From the NCBI RefSeq assembly GCF_001704415.2, contig NC_030826.1:57307362-57371361 (forward strand): a DNA stretch of 64,000 nucleotides, in the 5' to 3' direction. This DNA is from Capra hircus. Lineage: Eukaryota > Chordata > Mammalia > Artiodactyla > Bovidae. The notes beneath the pieces are model-generated. The model had not been told where the DNA came from. It saw only the letters and a program-made list of their open reading frames with translations, and searched no databases. The position numbers and the translations under genes are program-made. Of the stretch, positions 32,793 through 41,959 are shown piece after piece. The number at the start of each line of letters is the position of its first letter. The stretch's first letter is position 1.

Positions 32793-32798
32793 TTTATT
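32793..32798 (-). terminator. SSTR2: Candidate SSTR2 polyadenylation signal
   Basis: Canonical AATAAA on the minus strand, about 510 nt after the SSTR2 stop codon, followed by a T/G-rich stretch. It would serve both the SSTR2A and SSTR2B messages. I cannot exclude use of more distal sites. Confidence 0.5.
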
Positions 32799-33038
32799 GG
32801 CTTGGTAAGTCCATTTCTGTGGGTACCATATTGGAATAAACGTTCCTCTATGCTATGCAAATTTGAACTCGATACTTGTGTCCTTGAACTTAGGAAGCGT
32901 ACCTAGGTCACGGCTGTACAGAGACTAGACAAGAATATGCAGGCATAAATGTAAGACCACGAGGTTACATACGGGGCTTTAAACACACAAATACGCAGAG
33001 TTTCTGTTTTTGCTGCGTTTCAGTTGTTTCCGAAGGTC

Positions 33039-33083
33039 TCACCCAGGCGGGATCTCCTCTTCTCCAGACTCTGAATTGTCTGC
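33039..33083 (-). CDS. SSTR2: SSTR2B alternative 3' coding exon
   Basis: The minus-strand acceptor aaaagcag precedes GCAGACAATTCAG. Joined in phase 0 to the internal donor AAG|GTGAGC at 33422 (after codon 330), it encodes ADNSESGEEEIPPG and then TGA at 33041-33039. As I recall, the SSTR2B tail in rodents and human also begins ADNS, so this is the matching exon. The intron would be 339 nt. The polypyrimidine tract before the acceptor is weak. The end of the tail differs from the family (see findings). Confidence 0.7.
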   Translation of the reverse strand, partial: ADNSESGEEEIPPG

Positions 33084-33305
33084 CTGCTTTTAAATGTTCC
33101 CTTTAAGGAGGGCATAATCAGTTTAATACCTCACCAGTCACTCATGCAAGCCAACTCAAACCCTGTTCTCTGAATTGGACTCCTGCTGAGCAGATCCCTA
33201 TTCTAGAAGCCAGGAGATGGGTGGGAGGAAGCAGGGGGCTGGGGCTGGGGAGCACACGGCCGTTTGGCAGAGCCTGGTGTCTGAGTGATGGATTTTTCAG
33301 GCAGT

Positions 33306-34412
33306 TCAGATACTGGTCTGGAGGTCTCCATTGAGGAGGGTCCTCTGGGTCTCCGTGGTCTCATTCAGCCGGGATTTGTCCTGCTTACTGTCACTCCGCT
33401 CCCCGTCGTCTGTGCCGCTCACCTTGACCAAGCAGAGGACATTCTGGAAGCTCTTCTTGAAGTTGTCGGACAAGAAGGCATAGAGGATAGGGTTGGCACA
33501 GCTGTTGGCGTAGGTGAGGACCACCACGAAGTCAAACATGCCTTTGAGGGCTGGAGTGGGACTGATGGCCACCGAGACCGAGGAGACGTTGAAGATGTAG
33601 AAGGGGAGCCAGCAGAAGATGAAGACGGCCACCACGATGGACACCATGCGTGTGACCTTCTTCTCAGACTTTTTCCTCTTGGAGGAACCCACTCGGATGC
33701 CGGAGGACTTCACCTTGATGATAATGAACAAGTAGCAGAGACAGATGATGGTCAGGGGCACCAGGAACCCCAGGATGAAGGCGTAGATGATGAACCCTGT
33801 GTACCAGGCCCCAGACTCGCCTGGCCAGTTGATGGTGCAACTGCTTCTCCCCCACTGGTTGCTCCGAAGGCCAGCATATATCATGATCGGCAAGATGACC
33901 AGCAGAGAGACGCCCCACACAGCCACGTTGATCATCTTGGCTGTCCGGGGTCTCCTCCACTTGGCCGACTTGATGGGGTGGACCACAGCCAGGTAGCGGT
34001 CAATGCTCATGACTGTCAGGCAGAAGATGCTGGTGAACTGGTTGATGCCATCCACGGTCATGACCACCCGGCAGATGGCCTTGCCAAAGGGCCAGTGGAC
34101 CAGAGCCACCTGCATGGCCAGGAAGGGCAGACCCAGCATGAAGAGTTCATCTGCGATGGCCAGGTTGAGGATGTAGATGTTGGTGATGGTCTTCATCTTG
34201 GCATAGCGGAGGATGACGTAAATGACCAGCGTGTTGCCACACAGCCCAACGATGCAGACCACGAAGTAGATGAAGGTGAGGACGACGTTGCTGGCCAGGT
34301 CGTAGTACGGCTCTGTCTGGTTTGAAATGTTGGCTGCCCCCACGGAGCCATTGAGGTCAAATGGAGAGGTCAGCCAAGGTTGGGTCTCGTTGAGTTCAGA
34401 GGCTAGATCCAT
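33306..34412 (-). CDS. SSTR2: Somatostatin receptor type 2 (SSTR2A)
   Basis: Gi/o-coupled plasma-membrane receptor for somatostatin-14/-28; it lowers cAMP and suppresses growth hormone, glucagon and other secretion. The single coding exon gives 368 residues, one fewer than human as I recall. Visible: N-glycosylation sequons at N8, N21, N28 and N31; seven hydrophobic segments from about residue 42 to 312; ligand-contact Asp121 in TM3 (VMTVDGINQF); DRY at 138-140; disulfide pair C114/C192; CWLP at 267-270; N275 in TM6; NPILY at 307-311; a probable palmitoylated C327; a Ser/Thr-rich tail for arrestin binding; and the C-terminal PDZ ligand TSI. The ATG lies in GGCGGCCATGG, a near-ideal Kozak context. 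The reading frame is intact with no key residue lost. COG1 lies downstream in the same orientation. Confidence 0.98.
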   Translation of the reverse strand: MDLASELNETQPWLTSPFDLNGSVGAANISNQTEPYYDLASNVVLTFIYFVVCIVGLCGNTLVIYVILRYAKMKTITNIYILNLAIADELFMLGLPFLAMQVALVHWPFGKAICRVVMTVDGINQFTSIFCLTVMSIDRYLAVVHPIKSAKWRRPRTAKMINVAVWGVSLLVILPIMIYAGLRSNQWGRSSCTINWPGESGAWYTGFIIYAFILGFLVPLTIICLCYLFIIIKVKSSGIRVGSSKRKKSEKKVTRMVSIVVAVFIFCWLPFYIFNVSSVSVAISPTPALKGMFDFVVVLTYANSCANPILYAFLSDNFKKSFQNVLCLVKVSGTDDGERSDSKQDKSRLNETTETQRTLLNGDLQTSI

Positions 34413-34502
34413 GGCCGCCTTCTAGTCTTAGGCTAGGTCCACCCGCCAGAGGTCTTATTCTCACCTTCATGGGCCCCAGAGGCAAAGGACCCACTGTGAC
34501 AT
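34396..34502 (-). promoter_or_regulatory. SSTR2: SSTR2 5' leader in the coding exon: splice acceptor and two upstream ORFs
   Basis: The acceptor ttttcctccttgcag ends at 34503, so the exon starts at 34502 with ATG. This ATG opens an 11-codon uORF (stop TGA 34469-34467). A second uORF of 24 codons starts at 34470, overlapping that stop, and runs out of frame across the SSTR2 start to a TGA at 34398-34396. A donor-like AAG|GTGAGA lies at 34464. Confidence 0.7.
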
Positions 34503-34504
34503 CT

Positions 34505-35136
34505 GCAAGGAGGAAAAGAAGGTTGACTCGTCTGCCAGAAGTTACTCAAGCTCTCACTAGCTTCCCAGATTTCTGGTTTGCCCTCTCAGACACTCTTCAG
34601 TTGAAAAGTGTGTTGTCTTTCATACCAGTGTGAGCGGTCCCAGCTCATTCTCACATGCAGGCCATTGGAACTGTTTTTCCAGTGGCCGGAAAGGGTTTGA
34701 ACGAAGTCATCCCCGTTTATCTTGTCATCTTTGGCGATATGCACATGGGAGTTGACTCTACCTGCAAGACAGCGGTTCCTAAGAAGTGGGCTGATCTGAA
34801 CGTAAAAAAGACAGAGCCTGGAGAAGCCCTACCTCAGAAGAGTCTGACACCTGCGTTCCTGGTCTTTCCCCCTTGAGGAAATCTATGCTGACTTGACAGC
34901 TGCTTTGGAGTCTTTCTATTGTGAAAATCCCATAGTGGAAAAATGCCAGACTTTAGAGGTGAAAAAACCATGGAGACTGCGTGACCCCATGCCAGGCACT
35001 CCACCACTCTCTCCTTTGTTAAAATGGGGGTGTCATGAAGACGAAGTGATGAAATGAAGATGGAAATGCCTGGCACTGTGCTGGGCTCCTAACTAGAACT
35101 CTAAAAATGCTGTCTTTTCTCCCTTTTTCATTTTTT
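34505..35136 (-). other. SSTR2 5'-UTR intron, 3' part
   Basis: No gene or clear repeat recognised. The intron is taken to run from the first non-coding exon (about 38.26 kb) to 34503. Confidence 0.5.
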
Positions 35137-35137
35137 G

Positions 35138-35403
35138 TTGTTGTTCGGTTGCTAAGTCATGTCTGACTCTTTGGGATACCATGGACTGCAGCACGCCAGG
35201 CTTCCCTGTCCTTCATTATCTTCCAGAGTTTTCAAACTCATCTCCATTGAGTCGGTGATGCCATCCAACCATGTTATCCTCTGCCGCCTTCTTTTGCCTT
35301 CAATCTTTCCCAGCATCAGGGTCTTTTCTAATGAGTTGGCTCTTTGCATCAAGTGACCAAAGTACTGGAGCTTCAGCTTTAGCATCAGTCTTTCCAATGA
35401 ATA
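35138..35403 (-). mobile_element. BovB LINE 3' end (ART2A-like)
   Basis: 'gtcatgtctgactctttggg ... tgagtcggtgatgccatcca ... cagcatcagggtcttttcta', the reverse complement of the BovB terminus. Confidence 0.9.
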
Positions 35404-35714
35404 GCAACTTATTTCTAATTTATTGAAATCTGCCTACAGAATGAACCAGTTTATAGTCTTAAATATTAAAAAGAAAGATCTGGCTTGCTTTTATTTTTTA
35501 AATGTAGGCTCTAGTTGATTTTTGTTTCCTCTCTTTTTCTCTAATACCCAATGCTTGACTTCCTGGTGCCCTGGAAAATCCTTTCCCAAGTCCCCCATCA
35601 GGATGCTGGGGATCATTTCACACCCCAGAGAATTTGCCTGTGATCCTCTAATTAAGGGGAAAAACAGGGTCCAGGAGGGAGGAAGGCAGGCTGATTCACA
35701 TCTACTGTCTCTTT

Positions 35715-35890
35715 GACCTTCCAAACAATCCTATGATGTGGGGATAATTATCCCCATTTTACAGATGAGGAAACTGAGACTTAGCGAGTTTAAGGAACTT
35801 GTTCCCATTCCCTTGAGCATCACTGATGAAGTTGGAATCTGAACACAGGACACCCAAGCTTTCTACACTTTTCACAGCATCACAGCCTCT
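35715..35890 (-). mobile_element. MIR SINE
   Basis: 'ccccattttacagatgagga' followed by 'actgagacttagcgagttta'; reverse-complement MIR core, well preserved. Confidence 0.85.
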
Positions 35891-35894
35891 TCTC

Positions 35895-37240
35895 AGTGGA
35901 TTGGAAAACCAGTGACTGATAACTGGGCTTTGGTTTGAAGCAGCTGACTCTGGTCTTACCTCCATGCCAAGAAAATAATTGGGACACTATTGGCTTGGTC
36001 TAAGATGTAGAACAATAGCTTATCACATAATTAAATGATTTATCTGCGGCCATTCAAAAAACATCCCTGGGACACTTCTTTGTCATACAGAATGAACCAG
36101 ACATGGAGGTGACATCTTAGGAGGGGAGACAGGAAGGGCACCAACTCTTAGGGTGTGAGTTGCATGGAGATATGAACAAGGGACTTGAGAATGCCTTTCT
36201 CTTCTGGGAGATTCAGAGGCTTCGCATGAGGAATGTTTGAGCTGGGTCTCGAATCCCTGAAGTGGGAAGTAAGGAGGGCAGGGAAGAGGTCACTCTGGGA
36301 AGGAGGATGCTGGCAAAGCGGTGAAGTGCTCAGCTCAAAGTGGGAGGAGTTCACCTGGAGGACACATTTCCCCTGAGCAGGGTGCTTTCCCTGGTGCCTG
36401 AGTGAAGACTGGACATTGTTCCTTTCTGCTTGAAGAGACTGCTTGATGAGGTATAGGGGAGTTAGTCAGCAACAGTACTGTGGGGTGCTCGCCCACATTT
36501 GCCTCTGGTTCGTTCTGTACTGCCAGGAGCTCTGTTTATCTTTTCTGTGCTGACCTCCCCACCACACAACTGTCTGTAAAGTGGGCCTGGGGGCTTCATG
36601 GCTGATCTTTCTGCAAAGTACTTTGGGGACCCAGGAGTCAATATCTGAGTTGGTTAAAAAGCATAAACTGGCAACAATTAATAACAGAAGCTGTAAAGAA
36701 ACTGTTTTTGGTGTCCTTGGATTAACGCAGCCTGTTTCCAATATCATTTCTAATTGTCTTGTTATTTTAATTCTTCCAACCCAGAAGCCTATTTAAACCA
36801 CCTGCACTGGGGTGGACATTCATCACTAGCATTTCCAGGGTCCCATCTTTGTGACCTGCAAAGTCACACTCCGATGTCTGGGCGAGACTGGAGGCCCCAG
36901 GGCTGCAGGGGTAATGATGATGATGCTGGCAGGGGAGGAAATGCTGACCTCCAGCCCTGACCTCTGCCTTTTTGGCTGGAGTCTCATGCAATGGGAAGGG
37001 ATTGAATAGGATCATTCCCGGCCCCCGCCCTCCCCCCGCCCCCCGCGGCCAGAAGCAGCATTCTCCACCTTTGAGAGAGGAAGCCCCAGAGTTCAGAGCT
37101 TGGTGAAGGTGGCAGACTGGGCAAGCTGGGGAGCAGTGCCGAGTGAGAAGCCTCCTCTGAGGAAGAAATGAGTTTGAATCGCAGGGCATCTTATTGCATC
37201 AACGAAGTCAGCTGCCTCGGATCTCAGAGCGACTTCGGCT
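35895..37240. other. SSTR2 5' intron, mostly unique
   Basis: Apart from the L2 piece at 36200-36345, no repeat or gene is recognised. Possible regulatory sequence. Confidence 0.4.
36200..36345 (-). mobile_element. L2 LINE fragment
   Basis: 'gtttgagctgggtctcgaat ... gaagaggtcactctgggaag' follows the L2 pattern in reverse complement. Confidence 0.5.
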
Positions 37241-37242
37241 TC

Positions 37243-37272
37243 ATTGGCGTCTCATTGAAAGTGGACGCCAAT
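37243..37272. promoter_or_regulatory. Inverted repeat with facing CCAAT boxes
   Basis: ATTGGCGTC (37243-37251) and its exact complement GACGCCAAT (37264-37272), 12 nt apart. Each arm holds a CCAAT box (NF-Y type). Sits in non-repeat DNA about 1 kb downstream of the likely SSTR2 first exon. Confidence 0.5.
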
Positions 37273-37454
37273 GCCAGCCTTCATTACCTGCTGGGTTGTG
37301 ATTAAATGCACCAGGAAGTTGGGTTTTCTGCTTTATTTTTCCAGCCTAAAAATTGTTAGGTATGGGAAATGCCTGGTTGTTGGTTTCCTCTGAGATTGAG
37401 TCCAGCCCTGTTGGAGGGGAGGGTGAGAACGGTCCAGCAGCAGTCCTTTCTGGC

Positions 37455-37535
37455 ACCAGGGACCGGTTCCAGGGAAGACTGGAGGGGGGGATGGTTTCAG
37501 GATATTTCCTGGAGGTTGGGGACCCCTGATCTAGA
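37455..37535 (+). mobile_element. DNA transposon end, possibly hAT-type
   Basis: 'caccagggaccggttccagg' to 'aggttggggacccctgatct' matches one end of a common mammalian DNA transposon family. Family not assigned. Confidence 0.5.
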
Positions 37536-38253
37536 GCATCCCCTCCCATCCCAGAGGGTCTGCGGTTCCCAGCCTAAGAACTGAACGTTGGGAATGGGAC
37601 CTCGCGTCCCAGATGACCCTAAATCCTTTTCAACTTCAGTTTTCCCTTTCTCTCCAGCATCTTTCCGTCCATTCAGCCCCCAGCCCACTTCCCTCGGGCC
37701 TCCTAACCCTTTTCCGGTGGCAGAAGCGTGAGCCCCACGCGTGGGGAGAGCCAACAGCCAGGTGCGGGCCACCCGGCGGGGCGCTCCTGCGCTTAGGAGA
37801 AGCCGAGGCATCGCTGGCAGAAGGGACAGAGGGGAAAGGAAGGGTCCCCACCGCCCTCCCAGTGGGCGCCCCAGACTGGCACAGAAAATCGGCCTCTGCA
37901 CCATCCAACTCGCTGGCCATCAGACCCAAGGATTTCCTAAAGGATTCCCTGCTATCTCCAGAGAAGGAGGAGGGATTAAGGATTGTCCTGCCAGCACCCT
38001 GATCTCCAAAGGCAGATCGGGGCCGGGCACCAGCGACGGCTGGGAACCGCCGACAGCCGCCTGCGGATTTGGCCGGTGCCTCCGGGGGGGTTCGGGCTGC
38101 TCAGAGACTCGGTCTCTCCAAACCTGGGCAACCGGTCCTCTCCGCCCGGGGGGACCAGACCCTACAGCGCTCAGGATTCGTGTTCCCGGCTGGGCGAGGA
38201 AGAACAAGGGAGAAGCCCCTCTTTTTTTTTTTTCTCCTGCTCCGCTGCCTGCC

Positions 38254-38259
38254 ACTCAC
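38254..38259 (-). other. SSTR2: Candidate splice donor of SSTR2 exon 1
   Basis: Minus-strand CCT|GTGAGT at the left margin of the CpG-dense block. It would join a non-coding exon ending at 38260 to the acceptor at 34503. Chosen by position and consensus only. Confidence 0.4.
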
Positions 38260-38997
38260 AGGCTCGGATCGGGTGTAGGTGGGGGAGGGATTCGGGGGCG
38301 CGCGCCGGCAGGAGCCGCGGCGATATCCCCCTCTCTAGCTTCGCTGTCCTCGCGTCGGGGTTCTGATGCAGGCAGCTGGCAGAGAAGTTGTCCCCGTCGC
38401 AGCAGCTGCCACCTGGACACTCGGCTGGGAGTGGGCTGGATAAGGGCGCACGCCGCGCACACCAGCCTGCAGCTGTGCGGACAGGTCCGTTCCAGCACAG
38501 GCGACCCACGGCGCCCCGCTCGCGCCGGGACATCGACTGTCGTTCATTCCCACCAAAACCACCCGCGAAAGCACAAGGGTGGAGAGCCAGGCACCGGGAC
38601 CTACACTGGGCACGCCGGGGCGCGCACCTCCACGCAGCACAGATGCACCCAGGTGCCCAAGTGCGTTTCTGTCTCTCAGACACCCACAGACACGCACGCC
38701 CACACACCTCACCTTTGCTTTTCCGCTGCAATCTGCCAGCTCGGCTCGCCGGCACCCAGCGGCTGTCCCCAACCCAGCCCGGCGCCCGGGTGCGCAGCTG
38801 CTTGGCCGGCGCTCGGCGTCTAGAGTCGCCGGCTCCGCTTGCGCGTCGCGCCCCCGAGCGTGGCCCGCAGACCCCGGGAGCCGAGCCGCGGACTGAGGCT
38901 CCGGGCGCGGGGGAGCAAGCGCGCGCGCGGGTGGCTGCGCCGCTCGGACTGGCAGTGCGGAGCGCGGGCACCTCGGCTCCTGTCCCCACGCCCCCCA

Positions 38998-39005
38998 TGA
39001 CGTCA
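38998..39005. promoter_or_regulatory. SSTR2: cAMP response element
   Basis: Exact palindromic TGACGTCA (CREB/ATF consensus) in the CpG island, upstream of the presumed SSTR2 start region. Confidence 0.7.
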
Positions 39006-39756
39006 CCGCAGCTCGCTCCGCCCGCCCGGTCGGGTGGGCGGACTGGGGTGCGCTGCGGGAGAATCCCGGGGTGGCTGCGGGCAGAGGTCGCAGGCACCCG
39101 GGCTAGAGGGAGCCGCGCGTGCGGGGCGCGAAGGGTCAAGCGATTTCAGCCTTCCCAAGATCGGTGGCACGGACACGCGCTGTCTTCCCTCCTCCTTCAC
39201 AGAGTCGGTTCTGTCTCACCCAGCCTACTTCAGACAGCTGGAGTGGCGGCCGGTCGACCCAGACTCGCTCTGGGACCTCTGCCATGTCTGAATTCAGACA
39301 GCTTTACAAAGCAGTGGGTCATCCCCCAGACGCAAGGCCCCCGCAAGGAGCGGGAGGAAAACAGGGCTAGGGGAATGCCGGTGCGGATGCAGTGGCCAGC
39401 GCTCCTCGGCCCAGGGCTGAGCCCGCTCTTGGTTCCAAAATTCAGGTGGGAGAGCAGTCAGAGGCGCAACACTGGAGCAGCTCATCCCAACTCTACCCTC
39501 TCTCCACAGCTTGGAGAGGCAGGGGCCCTACAGCCATCCCCTTCCTTCACCTTGACCTTGGGCACAGCCCCTCCTCCTCCCGCTGGGAGGGAGCAAAGGG
39601 AAGCAAACATGCATGAAGTGGGGGTTGTCACATGCAGGGACAGCTGTTTATTTTTTGGCCGTGATGATTCAGCTTCTGTTCCAAGTTTAATAAGTCATAT
39701 TCAGTCCTGCAGCCTCTCCTTCCTCACCCTCCTCCAAGTACATACGCTCACACACA

Positions 39757-39757
39757 T

Positions 39758-39807
<50 letters not shown>
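39757..39807 (+). repeat. (CA)n microsatellite
   Basis: About 23 uninterrupted CA units, long enough to be polymorphic. About 750 bp upstream of the CRE of the SSTR2 promoter. Confidence 0.95.
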
Positions 39808-39809
<2 letters not shown>

Positions 39810-40060
39810 CGCATCGTGAGTACAGTTCTAGAGGATGAGAAAACAGAAAGCAAACGCCAACTACACTTTTCTCTGTGGGCTGAGCTGGCTCTGACTGGCC
39901 AGTGCTGTTGTCTGATTAGCAATTCACCAGTGAAAGTTACAGTCCAGAGGCTGTTTAGCAGGTAGGGTGAGCCCCAGAGACCTGGGAAGGGGACTGGCAG
40001 GTAAGGTAGCAAATAACTGCCAGTTTCTATCTGGGCCAAGCTGTGTCTGGGGGTACCCAC

Positions 40061-40343
40061 CGTGAGGGTGGAAATCAAGGTTATCCTTGGATGTGTCTCT
40101 TTCCGAGATGCCGGTCATCATGGAGCTTGAGTCGTCATCCTGGTGCTCAGGGCCAGATGGACAGGTGGTTGACTCATGTTCCAGCCAGTCTGGGAGCCTG
40201 CTTTTTCTCTCTGTGTGCCGAGCACAGGGGCTGGGCATGTAGCTTGACCCAAGTGGGGTGCCTCTGCTCACCACCAGCTGGAAGATGGAGGGCCGGTTAT
40301 AGAACCGGGGGCAGCGCGGCTTGAACTCAAGAGAATGCCCCAT
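40061..40343 (-). CDS. Coding-like ORF, possible unannotated first exon
   Basis: The ATG at 40343 has A at -3 and G at +4. It opens MGHSLEFKPRCPRFYNRPSI and stays open to a donor-like CACG|GTGGGT (intron start 40060); a second donor-like GTGGTG|GTGAGC lies inside at 40271. The first two dozen codons favour C or G at the third base, and the later part is acidic and Ser-rich (HQDDDSSSMM). The frame stays open to 39924 if unspliced. It lies 1 kb upstream of the SSTR2 CpG island on the same strand. I do not recognise a family; it could be chance. Confidence 0.35.
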
Positions 40344-40344
40344 G

Positions 40345-40978
40345 CTCAGGGGTGGGGGGGACAGTTGCCACAGCAACACCTGCTGCCACTTTCAGTTTAA
40401 AACCAGTGACCCAACTGGTTTCCAGGAAGAGGAGGAAAAGGAAGATCCGGGAAACGCCTATTCCAGTCTCAAATTCCTTTCCCGGGAATCGTGTTATCTT
40501 TCCAAAGGTCTTGGACTATTAGTGCCAAACTCCTGTATCATTTTTTTTTTCAATCCGTTTTCTAATCTATACAAGAGCCGAATCAGTGGCTCTCATTGTC
40601 CTCCTTCCCATCCCCCACCCCCACCCTGCCAGCCCTCAGGATAACTCTAATGGGACAATGCATTCCCCACCCCCCCAGTTTTATATAAGTCCTACCAGCA
40701 AAACCAGACTGACCCTGAAGGACCAGCTAAATAACCATCTCTCTTCAGGGGCAGCTTGCTGGGGTGATCGATACATGTGTTGGTTGCAACCTCAGAAGTT
40801 TCCCACGTGAAATTCAGAACGGCCTCCCCTGTATATGGAGGGCAAGGAGAGAAGAGGAAAGGCAGCCAGTCCAGATCGGTAGGTGGCCGGTTTAAGAAGC
40901 AGAAAAGTCATTGACAAGGCTTTTCTTGGGCACTGAAAGAGGCACCCTCTCACCAGAATCTTAGAAGTTTATAGAGAC
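40345..40978. other. Intergenic, nothing recognised
   Basis: No gene or clear repeat. Confidence 0.45.
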
Positions 40979-40990
40979 CTTTAGTGGGGC

Positions 40991-41204
40991 GCGGACTTCC
41001 CTGGTGGCTCAGATGGTCAAGAATCCACCTGCAATGCAGGAGACCTGGGTTCGATTCCTAGGTTGGGAAGATCCCCTGGAGAAGGGAATGGCAACCCACT
41101 CCAGTATTCTTGCTTGGAGAATCCCATGGACAGAGGAGCCTGGTGGGCTAAAGTCCATAGGGTTGCAAAGAATCAGACATGACTGAGTGACTAACTACTT
41201 TCAT
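40991..41204 (+). mobile_element. Bov-tA SINE with exact target duplication
   Basis: Complete element between perfect tttagtgggg copies (40980-40989 and 41205-41214). Confidence 0.93.
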
Positions 41205-41219
41205 TTTAGTGGGGTTCAG

Positions 41220-41618
41220 TCACATACTCAGTCTGATGGTCTCAACAGCACACTGCTCTCAAGACTGTGTCTTTGAAAAGGCTCCTAGCAAGGGGAACAC
41301 TTGCAATGGCCAGGGAAGGGGGAGGGGCACCGAGCCTCTGATTGCCCCTAGCCAGCTCTCAGGTCACACAGTGGTCACATCTTCTCCACGACCTCCTTGA
41401 ACAAGTCCCTTCATCTCGGATGAGCTGATGCAGTGAAATCCCCCTTCGCTGGCCTCTCCTTGTGACTCCTCCTCTCCGCTGCCTCCCCGTATGGCAGGTG
41501 GGGTGAGTTCAGCCTGGAAAAACTACTGTCAGATCCACCCACCTCAGACACGCCTGTCTCCACTGTAGGGCTGGGTAAGCGGGGTCTCGACAGCCTTGTC
41601 CTTGACAGCAGAAACTGT
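41220..41618. other. Intergenic, nothing recognised
   Basis: No gene or clear repeat. Confidence 0.45.
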
Positions 41619-41619
41619 G

Positions 41620-41958
41620 TTGTTGTTCAGTTGCTCAGTCATGTCCAACTGTTTGTGACTCCATGGAGTACGGCACGCCAGGCTTCCCTGTCCAAACAAT
41701 GTCGCGGAGTTCGCTCAAACTGATGTCCATTGAACCGGTGATGCCATCCAACCATCTCGTCCTCTGTCGTCCCCTTCTCCTCCCACCTTCAATCTTTCCC
41801 AGCATCAGGGTCTTTTCCAGTGAGTCAGCTCTTCTCATCAGGTAGACAGTGAGCCGATCAAACCCGTCAGTCCTAAAGGACGTCATCCCTGAGTATTCAT
41901 TGGAAGGACTGATGCTGAAGCTGAAGCTCCAATACTTTGGCCACCTGACGCGAAGGAA
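41620..41958 (-). mobile_element. BovB LINE 3' end with inverted 5' segment
   Basis: 41620-41843 is the BovB terminus in reverse complement. From about 41868 to 41958 the adjoining upstream BovB segment reads in the plus sense ('agtcctaaaggacgtcatcc ... tttggccacctgacgcgaag'), meeting at a short unrelated joint. Confidence 0.85.
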
Positions 41959-41959
41959 C

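Larger units (their letters stand above)
37700..39260. promoter_or_regulatory. SSTR2: CpG island, SSTR2 promoter and first exon region
   Basis: GC- and CpG-rich block 3.7-4.8 kb upstream of the SSTR2 ATG, where a non-coding first exon is expected. Densest from about 38270 to 39130. No TATA box is seen on the minus strand; a perfect CRE (38998-39005) and GGGGCGTGGGG-type Sp/KLF text lie close together. The long open frames here on both strands are a base-composition effect. Confidence 0.75.

Noticed and set aside
33285..34325. 346-codon plus-strand frame antisense to SSTR2
   Set aside because: A shadow of the codon bias of the SSTR2 gene; it gives an acidic, His/Asp-rich sequence with no domain.
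38388..39965. 525-codon plus-strand frame in the SSTR2 CpG island, plus other long frames there
   Set aside because: GC-rich DNA has few stop codons; the frame runs through the CRE and the (CA)n repeat and shows no protein family traits.
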